64,000 bases of DNA from Tomocerus qinae (lineage: Eukaryota > Arthropoda > Collembola > Entomobryomorpha > Tomoceridae). Position numbers and translations under genes: made by a program. Shown piece after piece: positions 25,801 to 38,900 of this stretch. The stretch covers positions 22,775,930-22,839,929 of the forward strand of contig CM034549.1 of assembly GCA_020055645.1 (NCBI GenBank), given 5' to 3'. Positions within the stretch are counted from its first letter, which is position 1; each line of letters starts with the position of its first letter. The notes below the pieces were generated by a model. That model had not been told where the DNA came from. It searched no databases and was given only the letters and a program-made list of their open reading frames with translations.

Positions 25801-28800
25801 TATGAATCTGTTTTACAGCTACGATGTTTTACTCCTTGGCTCGGCTGAAAAAATCCTGAAGCAGTTCCAAATGACCAACGCTCGAATTGTATTCGGCGCT
25901 GAAAGCTTTTGCTGGCCAGATGAATCTTTGGCATCTCAGTATCCTGAAGTACTCCGCGGAAAGAAATATCTCAATTCAGGAGGTACATAAAATTCATTTG
26001 AATTTAATGGAAATTATTGTGTTTGAATATGCTTTAATGAATAATGATTTTCTTAGGCTACATCGGATATGCTAGTGACTTGTATAAATTACTACGTCAT
26101 GAGGAGATTACAAATTCCTCCGATGATCAACTTTACTTCACCAAATTATTCCTGAATGAAGATATCCGAACTGAATTAAAGATAAAACTTGATACAAAAT
26201 CGACAATCTTTCATAATCTTAATGGCGCTACTGGAGAGACAGAAATGTAAGGATTTTACACATCACATCTCTCGATTTCTGTTAGTTTCTATTAATAGAT
26301 TGAGTACAAGCACAGCAGATACTGATAAAGTTGATGAAATTGACTAACACTTTCAATACTAAGAGTATTGAGATGATTTAGGGTAAAATGATGATTTGGT
26401 AGTACAATTAGATGCAGCTGCATAAAAATAAATGGGAAAAGTGAAATGTCTCGATTGTAAAAGGACCATTATCAATTATACTAAGGCTATTTACTATGTA
26501 AGATGCTATATGCTATCTGTTCTATGGAGGATGAAAGCGAAGACATCATTTGTGAACATGAAAACCAAGGGAATGAGAAACTTGCCCTTTTAAAGAAATA
26601 CGATTCAGCAAAAGGAGCATCAAAGCGTGACGCTTGACTTAACGGTTTCTCAACAATGTAGCCGTTTTTGCAAGGAACCTACATTTTCCACACTATTAAA
26701 TCTTGGCCAATCTTGGTGACATTTTCACATAGAACTTCACAGTAAAAATACTTTCTACTAGATACTTCAGCAATTTGTAAGCTTCTGATTTTATGTAGCA
26801 CATTTAGGCTACTAACAATTGCTGTGTACAAGTATCTGTAAAATTCAAAATGTCATGCATTATCATGTGCAAATTTGTTGCAGGATTATTTTTACGCAGT
26901 GACTCTATTTTTGCATTTGCTCCTCAGTATGGCATATTTTCTAGTGTATATCTAGGTTATAAGTGCTATTAAATGCAGTTATGTTTTAACTCTACTCATT
27001 ACCATGTTTATTGAGTTGAACTTGTGGTTTATTTAATATTTTCAGGCGATTTGTCGACGGTAAGGCTAGTTTAATCAATACTGTGTACAACACGCACCCT
27101 CTGGTACTTCATGGAAATGGTCCTACTAAATCTGTCCTCAATTCTTATGGAAATTATCTGCCGGAAAATTGGGCACAAGAAAAAGGCTGCAATGATTGTT
27201 GGGAAAATATGATCAGTCTTGCTGATACGAAGGTAAATTGTCCTTAATGAAGAAAGGTTTACCTGAAAGTTTATGAGAGAAAATTTTAATTTCTACAAAT
27301 ATTTATATGTAGGACGCTGATTTGCCTAATGTTTTGGTGGGACTCTTTATCGAAAAACCGATTCCTTTCTTGGAAGAATTTTTCCACAAAATAGAAGCAC
27401 TTGATTATCCCAAATCCAAGATAAATCTTTTCATCCACAATGCGGTAAGTTGTTTTTATTATCCAACCAAATCATCTATCATTGAAAAGCAATAAAATTA
27501 TTTCCCTTCTCCCAGGCACCTTACCACGAAAAATTGGTGGAAGGCTTTGTGGCCAATTTCAGTTCTAAGTACGCTAGTGCAAAAACAATCGTGCCTTCCG
27601 ACAACACCAAAGAGTGGCATGCAAGGAACTTGGCTGTGTAAGTAGTAGAATTTCATTTTACATGGAAATAAATATCAATAAATGTGTAATTTAATTTCTA
27701 TTTTTAAACAGGGAACAAGCAGTGAAGAAAAATTGCGATTTTTTCTTGAGCGTTGACGGTGAAGCTCATTTGGACAATCCATTTACACTGAAGCTGTTGA
27801 TAGAACAAAATCGTGGGATTGTGGCTCCATTACTCGTCCGACCTTACAAAGCTTGGTCAAATTTCTGGGGAGCACTCAGCTCTGAAGGGTTTTATGCCAG
27901 ATCTAACGACTACATGGATGTTGTGAAAAGTGAACGAAGGTCAGTGATTATTTCAATTCCTAAAATGGATGCTATGAATATTTATGTGAAATGAGAAAAT
28001 GAAATTCCAAAAGAAAAGTGCTTTATTAACGAGTCTCCACAAGTAGTGAGGATGTAATTATTGCATTAGTCATTGGTGAAGACATTATTTCACTGGACAT
28101 AATAAATACTACTGTTAGTACTGTTAGGTAATACTAAATTCACACACACACATTGAAGACGAAATTTATAGCTGTCAAAAATTTGGGAAGAATTTATCGT
28201 AACGTCCGATCTTTATTGCAGAGTCTATCTTTCGTTTCAAGATCCTTTAATTAGATATGTATAAGTAAGTAGATCAGTAAGATCAACACGTTAATGTCTG
28301 TCTATCCGTTATATTATACTCCGTATCGGTATTATATTGACTCATTGTCAGATGATATGGCATTCATGTCTCTTCAAGTTAGGTTTTTAGCAATTAAGGT
28401 CACTACTCTTGAAATACTATAAAATATCTTTAATTCAAAATTACACACACCAAGGAATGATCTACATTTGAAATGAATTCTCTTTAATATGAAAAAGTAT
28501 TGGGATAATTTTACTAATATAATAACATTTTCTTTAACACACATTTTAGCACAAGTAATATATTTGACGTACCTAATTGTACTTATGTTAAGGTTTTTTT
28601 GGAAACGACTACATTGAAATATATTATTACAGATATCAGAAGTATTAGTAGTACCTAAGTAATATGTAAGCTTCCCAGTCATTGGCAAATGATTATTTTA
28701 TGTATTCTCAAGCTCTAGATTGCAAATGGATATAAACTGGACATTTCTTTCTTTAGTATATTTTCTCTTTAACCTTATACAATACTCGTTAAGTGCGATT

Positions 28801-31800
28801 TAATTTTCTATCGTTTCCTACAAGTGTAATTGGATTTTAAGGTACTACACAAGTTATGCCTATTAGTTTTCAAAGCTGCGGTTATTGGTAAACGCCAAGT
28901 AGTAATGTTAATTGCAATAGAAATCAAAAAATGGGAAATCAATAAGAAACCGAGAATTAGTGACGCTTTTCGCTTATAATTAAGAAATGAAACTGTGACA
29001 TTGGATTTCACAGCATGATGTTTATTTTGGTAGGAAATTCTTGGTAGAAATCAAATAAATCAATATATTGGCTTTGCTTATATACCATATATCCCTATAG
29101 ATGGTTTCTCTATTCAGGTAGAGATATTTGTAAATGTACCTGTACAGATATAAGTCAATTTCCAGCTTTGTTCTAAGTTGCACGTCAGGAAACGAACGTG
29201 CGTAAGTAGTCCCGGAAGACTACGTAGTTAAATGAGAGATAAAATTTCTTTCGTGACGAAAGATTGTTTGTAAACATCTTACAGATTAGTCGAAGACGGT
29301 GACAAAATCTGTCCTGAATGTACGTTTGTCAATGGCAAACTTATTGTCAGCGTAGCAATCATAAATGCCAGCATCCATTTGTGTCGCTGGGTCGATTTCC
29401 ATTTTCGATTTGATTTTCTCGTCGTATATCCACTCGTGGATCTAGTAAATTAGAATTTATGACATGCAATAAACTTCAAGAGTAATGATATATTATTATT
29501 ATACTTTCTCTATATATACCTGTAAGAAATTGTGAGCGTAGAGTTCAATGCCATCTTTAAACCATGTAATATGCGGTCGAGGTTTACCTTGTGCTTCGCA
29601 CAAAAAGTTTATTTTGTGTCCAAGCACATATTCCAAGTCAAAATGAGATGCTTTCGTTATTTTAGCTCCCTGGAAAAAGTGAAAATTATTATTATTTACT
29701 ATTTTGGAGAGACAGTAGTAGTAATTAAGAAATTATGGATGCAAACCTCTGGATTATTGTAGTACTGAGAAGTTTCTGAATCCCTCCATTTACCTCCAAT
29801 GGGAACTCTGGACATTCCTCCTTTTTGTCCTCTTCCCCTTCCTCTACCCTGTAGTGTGTTAAATATGATATACCATACCTCAGAATAATGATTAGTAATT
29901 TTTGAAAACTCACCCTTTTACAAAATATTTCCTGTGTTAAAACTAAAAATATTAAAATTGTTAATAGCACTTGAAGTTGCTTCATTTTCACTAGTGACCG
30001 CAGTGAGTTACACTCTCAACTCAAGGCTGCCGACACTGCATCGGCTCGATCGATAAGTAAAAGTAATTCAGCCATCCCGGCGGGATAGTTTACCCACTGG
30101 ATACGTAGTAAGATGCCCGAATGAATGAAAAAACTACCTTACTACGTATACATTGCACTAAAATCAACTGCCGTAGGTTATACAACTCTTCCCAAGCATG
30201 TAGCTAGCTCTACCTACCTACTCTATCTACTTGGAGAAAGTTCTCGGCTATCTCCACACGCTTGCATGAAATTAGATTAAATCCCATTAGCAATGCCCTA
30301 ATTATTCCTTTAAAAGACACAAATCGAATACAATTAGACCATTCGGCGAATTCAATAGTCGTAGATTCACAAATGTCCATTTGTAAATTAGATTCTTCAG
30401 ATTGCTTTTTATGGAATTACCTAATAAAATGAACCTCCCATTACAAAATGTCTTTTTCTTTACAGAGGATTGTGGAATGTCCCTTTCATCAGTGGGGCTT
30501 ACTTAGTCAATGGAACAGTCCTTCGCAATGAAGCTACTCGACCAAATTATATCAACAACCTTTTGGATGCTGATATGGCCTTCTGTCTTAATAACAGGGA
30601 TAGAGATCTTTTCATGTTTGTTACAAACAGAGTTGACTGGGGACATTTGGTAGGCTCATTTTTATGCATAAACACTAAAGTATTCACCGGAGAAAGTTGC
30701 TTTCTCCATAAACTATTAAAATATTTAATTTTAATTTTACTTTCAATAGGTAAATGCGGATAATTTCGAAACAACACATAAAAATAATGAAATCTACCAA
30801 ATTTTCGACAATCGATGGGATTGGGAACTCCGATACCTCCATCCAAACTGGTCTCATATTCTCAGCCCTAACATTACTCTTGATGAAATGATGAAGGATC
30901 CTAATCAAATGGTAAAAGATAAAGTAATTTTTAGTTTTCTGCTAAAAGATTTTCAGAGCGATAATAATTTTGAATTGTTATGCCGCAGCCTTGCCCAGAT
31001 GTATTTTGGTTCCCGATGGTCACTCCTAGGTACTGTTCAGAATTCATTGCTGAAATGGAAAACTTTGGTCGCTGGTCAGACGGGTCCAATTATGTAAGTT
31101 CCTAATGGAGAAAGTAAACATTTTGAATTCTCTAGGCCATAATGAGAAGATTAACAGATACAAACTTATGTACACATATAATTCAATCTAGTTCCACTCG
31201 TGTACTTATTACGAATGACAAAACATGATCTTTCGAATTAGGCTTATCTTCTAAACATACTTATCTGTATGTATAAATATTATTAAACATAAATATAAAG
31301 TAATGGACTGTAACAAATGGACGGAATTTCTAGGCACAGATTGACTTGACTGTGACCATTGTGTACTAATTTTGTTAATTTCCATCAATAATTAAAATGA
31401 ATTTAATTTCCTCTACAAAAGGATCCTAGACTCGATGGTGGTTACGAAAACGTACCAACAGTTGATATTCATATGAATCAAGTTGGTTACGACGCCCAGT
31501 GGTTGGAATTCTTAAGGCTCTACGTGGAACCTTTGCAGAGCAAAGTTTATACGGGATATTATCATTATGTATGAAATAACTTATTCTTATCAAGTCCAGC
31601 GGATAATAAATAGCTTGCAGGGTGGTAAATGAGATCAGTAACAAATATAAAACCGAAAGATTACCTAGGAAGAATCTTAATGTTCAAACCTGAATTCCAA
31701 AACGATCAAAATATCTGCATATGTTGAATTGTAGAATTTATTGGGAAACATCTTTCGTATTTGTGTGGAATTAAGTTTGTATTTGTAAATTTGCTTCGGT

Positions 31801-32948
31801 ATATAATATCAATATGTAATTAGGATCCGAATCGAAAAGAGACAGGATACGACGACCACCCTACAGTAGATCAACATTTATTCCAAATTGGTTTACAAGA
31901 TGCATGGATTGTTTTCTTGAGGAATTATGTTGCCCCGCTCGCCTTCAAAGTTTACGAAGGTTATGAAGAGGTCTGTGGAATTCCTATAAATCCTTTTTCG
32001 AAACATTTCCAGTATTTTGATGTAGTATCAATAAGTAGTTAAATTGCGTATTGTAAAAATTACAATTCTAAGCATTCAATATTATTATAGTCGAAAGTAA
32101 ATTAATTATTAGACGCTAGAAAAGTAAATGTTGTCGAATGGTTTCTAATGGACCTAGGAAAATAGTTTGAAATTGTATTTTGTAGAATTGTATTTATTCT
32201 TGCATATTGGCGTAAATTTGAAGTATTTGATTTCTAAGTAAGTTGGCCTGTATATATGCTAATTCCTTATGCGTTTAATCGTAGGTACCTAGTTTTCACT
32301 TCCCTATTTTGCTTTAGAGTGCGTAGTTGATTTCCATTGATCAATTCTGAGCAAGAACTGTAATGTACTATTGTACTGTGCGGGTAAATATTTTCTGTGT
32401 ACTCTATAAGATCTCAATCTCATTTACTATTCATTATTATTTACTTTATCATTACCACCCTGAGCTTTTTGTAGCTGGACTTGACTTTTATTTATCTCTT
32501 GGTGTGTGTGCAAGTACAGCCTGTGTGGGCATGTACAAGTGCACAATTAAATGAGAGCCAATCTAAAATTGCACAATTTATTTCCAGCCTCCGTATGCAT
32601 CAATGAATTTCGCTGTTCGCTACAAGCCGGATGAACAAAAGGAGCTGAAACCCCATCATGATACCTCAACCTACACAATAAACATAGCTTTAAATACACC
32701 TCATAAGGATTATGAGGTGGGTTCAACAAAAGATAGTTTACTATTGTCATTGATTAGGGTTAGATGACTCAATAATGTGTGTTTATTTGCAGGGAGGAGG
32801 ATGCAGGTTCACAAGGTATAATTGCTCAGTCACTGAAACGAAACTTGGGTGGATGATCATGCATCCTGGGAAACTGACACATCAACATGAAGGTCTTCGT
32901 GTGACAAAAGGAACGAGATACATAATGATCTCATTCATCGATCCATAA
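22838..32948 (+). CDS. Plod: Procollagen-lysine,2-oxoglutarate 5-dioxygenase (lysyl hydroxylase, PLOD)
   Basis: In the ER lumen PLOD hydroxylates collagen lysines (Fe2+, 2-oxoglutarate, ascorbate); LH3-type enzymes also glycosylate the product. Exons: 22838-22949, 25441-25675, 25819-25982, 26057-26246, 27046-27232, 27313-27444, 27516-27637, 27712-27939, 30466-30649, 30750-30911, 30989-31093, then 31422-31568 or 31824-31970, 32588-32716, 32793-32948. With one alternative exon the phases give 750 residues (human LH3: 738). The signal peptide is about residues 1-22, cut after VYVLA. The N-terminal glycosyltransferase domain shows [14 protein letters not shown] and [10 protein letters not shown]. 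Iron ligands by alignment are H679, D681 ([11 protein letters not shown]) and H731 (LTHQHEG), with R741 for 2-oxoglutarate. It ends in SFIDP like animal LH proteins. An antisense gene lies in intron 8. Whether it acts as LH3 cannot be told here. Confidence 0.97.
22950..25440 (+). other. PLOD intron 1 (2.5 kb)
   Basis: This separates the signal-peptide exon from the glycosyltransferase domain. It contains no supported gene. A short frame near 24,955-25,020 reads [18 protein letters not shown] and resembles the C-terminal part of mariner-like transposases, so part of the intron may be a decayed DNA transposon. That reading is weak. Confidence 0.7.
29286..29985 (-). CDS. oig-4: Secreted single immunoglobulin-domain protein, OIG-4 type
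   Basis: Members of this family are small secreted proteins with one I-set Ig domain; C. elegans OIG-4 is an extracellular component at the neuromuscular junction. Exons are 29985-29914, 29848-29747, 29669-29520 and 29441-29286, all phase 0, giving 159 residues. A hydrophobic signal peptide ([16 protein letters not shown], cut near FCKR) is followed by a basic Gly/Arg linker ([11 protein letters not shown]). The conserved block YYNN...[17 protein letters not shown] comes next, then the Ig fold: first Cys in [13 protein letters not shown], Trp in ITWFKDG, and [11 protein letters not shown] with the second Cys. The donor after 29747 is GTTTGC, a weak site. The gene lies antisense within PLOD intron 8. 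TTTATT at 29,021-29,026 may be its polyadenylation signal. The family is clear; its role in this animal is inferred. Confidence 0.92.
30074..30149. promoter_or_regulatory. Palindromes upstream of the OIG-4-like gene
   Basis: ATCCCG-g-CGGGAT at 30,074-30,086 and a hairpin with perfect 12-bp arms (ATACGTAGTAAG at 30,101-30,112, CTTACTACGTAT at 30,138-30,149) lie 90-165 nt upstream of the start codon. They also lie inside the PLOD intron. A promoter role is inferred from position only. Confidence 0.35.
31422..31568 (+). other. PLOD alternative exon A (canonical-like)
   Basis: This 147-nt, phase 0/0 exon encodes 49 residues beginning [19 protein letters not shown] and ending KVYTGYYHY. The acceptor is ctacaaaag and the donor is TAT|GTATGA. 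It matches the segment before the catalytic HxD in other PLOD proteins, for example [17 protein letters not shown] in human LH3. Confidence 0.93.
31824..31970 (+). other. PLOD alternative exon B (duplicate of exon A)
   Basis: This second 147-nt, phase 0/0 exon lies 255 nt after exon A. It encodes 49 residues starting [18 protein letters not shown] and ending FKVYEGYEE. It aligns with exon A throughout: shared PTVDxHxxQxG, W..FLR.YV.PL and KVY.GY, and both start GATCC. The donor GAG|GTCTGT is weaker. Only one of the two exons can fill the structural position, so mutually exclusive use is inferred; including both would keep frame but duplicate the segment. Confidence 0.85.
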
Positions 32949-35900
32949 ACTACCTTTTTATACTTTTCTTTATACTTTGATATTTGTTCTTTTTTTATTT
33001 CCAAAGATTTTTGAGTGTACTTTTGAATTTGTTATTTGTTTATACCTATACTAATACTCTGACTTAGTGTATTCTTGTGTACCTACTCAGCCCGTGTACA
33101 CTAAACTTCTCCTACACTAAACAAAATACAATCTACACGATAATAGAAATGTTTCGGGGACTCAAATGTTATAGCTTCATAGTCTGCATTGCAATAAATA
33201 AATTGTATTTCGGTCGTGGTGAAATAAAACAAGTATATTCCAACTTTTAAAAATGTTTTTCATTCCATCATGCAAAAACATCTAAAATCATTATTAATTT
33301 TCATAAAAACAATTCTTGAACAATAATCACAACAGGTATCAATCCATATCGAGTAGAAACTTGAAAAGGCAAAGTGAACTTTTTAAAAGTTAATAATAAT
33401 AAGTACATACTTTGACAGCTGAACGTCAATTATTAACCAATTATTTCAATTTCAACAAAACCGAGATTAAAACCTGAAGGAAGCAGTAGATTATTCCATA
33501 GTTATTTCACATTTCCACCAATACAATAACCTGCACTAAAAAGGTCTACATTAAAGCAATTGAATTTTCTGGACTTCTTTCATGCCCAAAACTGTCCCTT
33601 ATGTCTGGCTTTTTTTTATACGGTACTATATAAAACGTTACCATTTTAATTCATAACAAAAGTTTACTACTGTTTAAAAGTATGAATTGTCAAGTAGCAC
33701 AAAAATAAGTCAAAATTTTACTTCCATAGCTGATACTTACTCCATTTCATGAATTCCGGTAATATCCATAATATCAATCTAACGAGAGAAAATGTTTTTC
33801 TTTATTTCGCCACAAATATAGCAAGTAATAAAATGACATTAGGAGAACACTACAAACGTCCATGTAGCTTAATTTGCATTACATTACAGTAGATATAAAT
33901 GTAGCAGACAATCCCATCTTCTCTTATACAAACCCAAACCTTATCATACACAAGACATGCTTTAGCAATTAAACATTTTGGTATATGATTTTAATATACA
34001 TGCAATCCAACATTAAACGTACATGTATTAAAAGGCTCCTCACATCTTTGCTAATGAAATGTTATATTCGGTTGATAATCATAATTATAAGTCTTTTGAA
34101 TACAAAGATATCTACTCGAGTGATAAGATATGTTAAAAAGAAAACCATTTACATACACAGGTACATTTCTCATAGTTCTGGCTCAAAACAATTATATATT
34201 TGCAAATACAAAAAAATGTCTATTATAATTTCAAGATCATTAGCAGCTAAGAGGGAATTTTTTAATTTTCCTGAAAAACTTATCCTGAGGTAATGAAGGA
34301 GTATTTTCTAATAGGCTTGCATTGTAACTTGATATACATGTGCACATTTGTGTGAATGAGAAATACTAGGCCACTGCATATGAATAGAATCAGATAATGA
34401 GATAAGGTAGTATTCTCACGGTTCAGGTACTTCATTTACAGATGTACACAATCAAGTATCTTTAGACTTGTAGGTAGTAAATGGCTATTAAATACAATTA
34501 CTGCAGCATGTAATTATTCTTTTGACTCATTCGGCTATAATTATGCTTAACATGAATATGACATAGGCATGCAACTAGAATGAATGGCTACAGGTACTTT
34601 GTTTACTGATATATGAGTATGAATTAAAACTAATTATTTATACGCACTTACTGTACATACATTAATCTTTAATTAATTAAAATATACATGTACCTATTAA
34701 TTAGTAAATTATGATTTTTAATTATTTTCAGAAAAAATATAACTGGTCTTACATTCAGATAACATTTTCATTTGACTATTAATTTTTAAGCGTGGAGTGG
34801 ACTACGAAGGACAATAGCAGAGTAAATTGGACTGTTTACAGCAACAACATACTCTACAAGTGATACAAAATTAAATAATATTTTATATTTTGCTACCCAA
34901 TAATACATTTCATGGCTATTTAAATATAACTAATATATAATATTGTAGGTTTTCAAAGAGTATAGCATAGAGCATTAAGAAAAATCAATGAAAAAAATTT
35001 CTAATACAAATCAATTTCAATTGTGTTAAAGTATCTAAATGGATGTTTCAATAGGATATGCTATAACAATTTATTATATAGATTTAAGAAAATATACCAT
35101 GAAGGTACTACTAAGATTGGACTTATGTACATAAACGTACAATTACATATAGCAGTTATATACATTTTTCACATAATTATTACTTAAATATGTGGTTTTG
35201 CAGCTTTTCAGAAGAAGAAAACAAGTGAAAGTTCATAATAGCAAGACAAATCACTGAATGCTTGATAATAATTTGCAAAAATGTGCTATTATTGCATAAT
35301 ATTGAATAAAAATGTACAAATAAAAATCTGCATGCAAATTGACACAAACTTTTTGCATAAAATTTAGTATTTTTGTACCCTATGGTATGCTAAATAACTT
35401 TCTCCTGTTCTCAATCCACCCCCGTTTTATTCGCACATGCAAAATAAACTATGCAAATTTTAGCAAAAGTATACAAACTATTTTTTAAATAAGTCATCTA
35501 ACACTCAATTTTACTTCCCACACATTAAAATACAGATTTTGATGAAATTATGCTGAAAACGAATTAAATATCAGTATTTAAATTAGAGAAAGTTATTTAA
35601 AAATTAGTGAAAGCTTTTATAGGAAATTTATTTTGTAACAAGTAAGAAACTCAATAAAAATACAAAGTGTTGGTAAATAGTGTATAACCATTTTCTGTTT
35701 TATTTCACATGAAAAACTGTTATAAATTTATAAAAACAGGGAAAGATAATACTAAAATCTGATAATACAATTTACATTACAAAATAGTACTGAAAAAGCA
35801 TTGAGAGAGAAGCAAAACTTGCTGTAAAAATTATTTGTTAGATTTCTATAAGTATTTCTCTGTGAAGGGCTACTAAATGAAGGGTTTGTAAGTACCTAGG

Positions 35901-38900
35901 CCTGAAATAAAGCTGAATTGCAATATGGTTCCCTGAAGAGAGCTTTGTTGTATAAAATATGTAGTAGAAGTGCTATATACGTCTATATAGCAGATAAAAT
36001 GTCTAAATTGTTTAGAATTTGGGCGTAAATTGCGAATCTTTGTAAAATGCTTTCACTTATTTAAGTGTTTATAGTAGTATGAAATATTTGGCAATGAATG
36101 AATGAACGAATGAATGAAATATTTAGCACTGTAACGACAATTTAGTTACAATAAGAATAGTCTATATTGGATTGTTTGTTTATAAAGGAGACTTTAGCGG
36201 CTAGAAAATAAGGGGATGTCGTTAGGGAGTAGGAGTTTGTTTAAGGGATGCGTTTGTACATTGTAAAAGGGACGCAGCCCTTTGCCGGCTTCACCCCTTC
36301 GCTGAGAGTAGGAGAAGAGTTGAGAAAAGTATTTTGTAAAAGAATGTAGTTTGGCATTTTAGAATAAAGTTGGAAGAATTTCACCTGCGGAATAGTTAAA
36401 CTCTACAGGTAGACTATAGTCATATTATTATTGTAAACAAAAGAGTTCCTTAAAGGATTGTAGGAGTCTTAATAGTCGTGAGAAGAAGAGATGTTATGTG
36501 ATCTCTTAGTATTGTTGTGTGTAAAAGCTTGAAAATATTGGGAGATCAGCCCATGGGAAGGTAAAACGACTGCGCAGTCTAGAAAGAGGTGTTTTATTTA
36601 CTCTGACGTACGTATGAGTCAGTTGTTAAATAAAATGGTTGACGATTCCTCGTCCAAATAGCAAATTTATTTTTACTTTTTTATCATCTTCGTTCACCTT
36701 TTTTGCAATTTTTACTTTTGTGACAAGAGCACGCAGAAATTTTTATAGTGAGCACTGCCAGCCCTTGCCTATTTCAAAATTGAGTCCGAGTGAGAGTTTA
36801 GCATCTGCTTTCTGTATACAAACCTACACGCAGACTTAACAGGTACAACTACTTATAATACATTACATCTTCACTCTCATCTACTAAACTTCCAACTATA
36901 TTCTCCTAAAATCTTTCTTTTCTAATCTTTTACAATAGATTTCCCTAATATGATTTCTCCTATCTGTTTACCATAAATTGATAAAGATTGATAGCACAAA
37001 CACAAGGTCCTTATGGTTGTTTATGTACATTTGCGGTCGTTAGCATTCTTTAGCAGCTGCGTTTGCCGGTCCGGTTCCACCACCTGAGCATATGACCAAA
37101 ATTCACTTCTAAGGCAATTTAAATCATTACTATCATCTTTCTCTATCAATCAATAACTCTCCTATACATTTACTCTATCTCTAGATCATATGTTAATCAC
37201 TCATTATGCCCTTCGCTCTATTTTATCTACGCTAATGCCCAACATTTTACAATTTTTGCATCCCTTGTCCGGCTTTTCTCTCTATTTTCATTTTACACTC
37301 GCATTTCCAATTTTTCTTTTGTTAGCTACAACTACACTAACTAAGCTTGCTATCTACAATAATATCTCAACTCAATTATCTCATTAACATGCTCATTTTC
37401 TCTGTTAATCTGTGTGATTCTTCAAACACTCATTTCAGGTTTTCTCGCTGTTTCTCCGTACTAAACTACTGTCAAAACTATCTTTCAATCTCTCTAACAA
37501 ATGGAATTTATATACTTACCATTAAATTCAGTGTTTTATAAATTCATTCCACATTATTTTGTGCAACTGGTGATTCTCTACTGCCTAAATTACGCAGAAT
37601 ACCTCTTTCTTCGCCTGTACGCACCGAATTCGCACAAACTCTCCTCTTCTCTACTTTTCTAAAACATTTCAATGTTTATCATCACTTTCATTTCATAGCC
37701 ACTGAAATAAGCAAACAGACAATGCAAATTAATTATTTTGTCTATCGTTTCTTTATCCAATATAAATTTAATGCTACAATTGGGAAAGAGCGCATAGAGA
37801 AATTCGCTAAATCTTTACAATCCAACAAATGCAAATACCTATGTAAAATTGTGCATAATTTCATAAATCTTAATGAATATAATCCTTTTATGAACTCTAT
37901 TATTCGTATTAAGCCAGTTAGAAATGCCCATTAACGTTATTATTGTCAATTTTTGCAATTTTCAGTTACAAAAACGTACTATCTCGTTTTAATTGTCTAA
38001 TGCCAACCATTTGGCAATTACAGCTCTACACAACGTTTTCAATCGTAAAATTAAAAATTAAATTTGTCCTTTATCATATAGATTGAATAAGGTGAACATT
38101 TGCATAATTAAAGTTAATTGACATTAATAGAGCTACAGTTAAATTACTAAAAATTAAAATTAGAATCTGAACCGCTGCAACTTACGTGTAACAAATAGTG
38201 TTAAATTACGAGGAAATATACACAGAAGATGTATTTAATGGCTATAATGGTCATTAATTCGTTTAAATATGCATGAATCAAGCTTAGTTAAAAATAATTA
38301 AATTTGCAAACTAAGTTAAAAACAAATGAGATAATAATTAAAACACTAAATACTCATAAAAACGAAAAATCGGAGTAAAATAACCTAAAATGGAGGTGGG
38401 AATTCACTAAAACGGCCAGAATTTAAGCATAAACTAACTGAGAAGGACATTAATTAGGAATAAAATGCAATTAACTATTAAAGTATCATTTAATTTATGG
38501 AAATATAATTAAACTTTTATAGAAAATGCAGTTTAAACTATAGAAAACTGATCAACAGATAGTAAGTTAGACCATAGACGTGATATATGTTGCATTTGTT
38601 GCATGTCATAATATTTATAATGTAACTATCGATTCTGGGATAGGAAAAGTAATATTCACCCAGTAAAAGTGTCATATAATTGTAGAGTAGGTATAAATCT
38701 ACTAATAAAGATGCTAAAATATGACAATCTGGGCAAAAATGGCGAGTGAAAATAGAAAAAAGGGAATTGATGGGGGAATTACTTAGGTATGTAGAGTAAA
38801 GTTGGTAATTTGCCCCCTAAACAAAGTTAAATGCTATAAAAAAGGGTCTTAAAATAAAGCGCTTGTCATAATTTACATATTAAAGTCCTAAAAAATCACA

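Larger units (their letters stand above)
27940..30465 (+). other. PLOD intron 8, host of an antisense gene
   Basis: This 2.5-kb intron has donor AG|GTCAGT and acceptor ctttacag. It holds the complete OIG-4-like gene on the other strand (29,286-29,985). The rest, 27,940-29,000 and 30,000-30,465, shows no coding frame. Confidence 0.9.

Noticed and set aside
33985-34293. 102-codon plus-strand frame downstream of PLOD
   Set aside because: Low-complexity AT-rich composition (Ile/Lys/Tyr), no homology I can name, no supporting splice sites.
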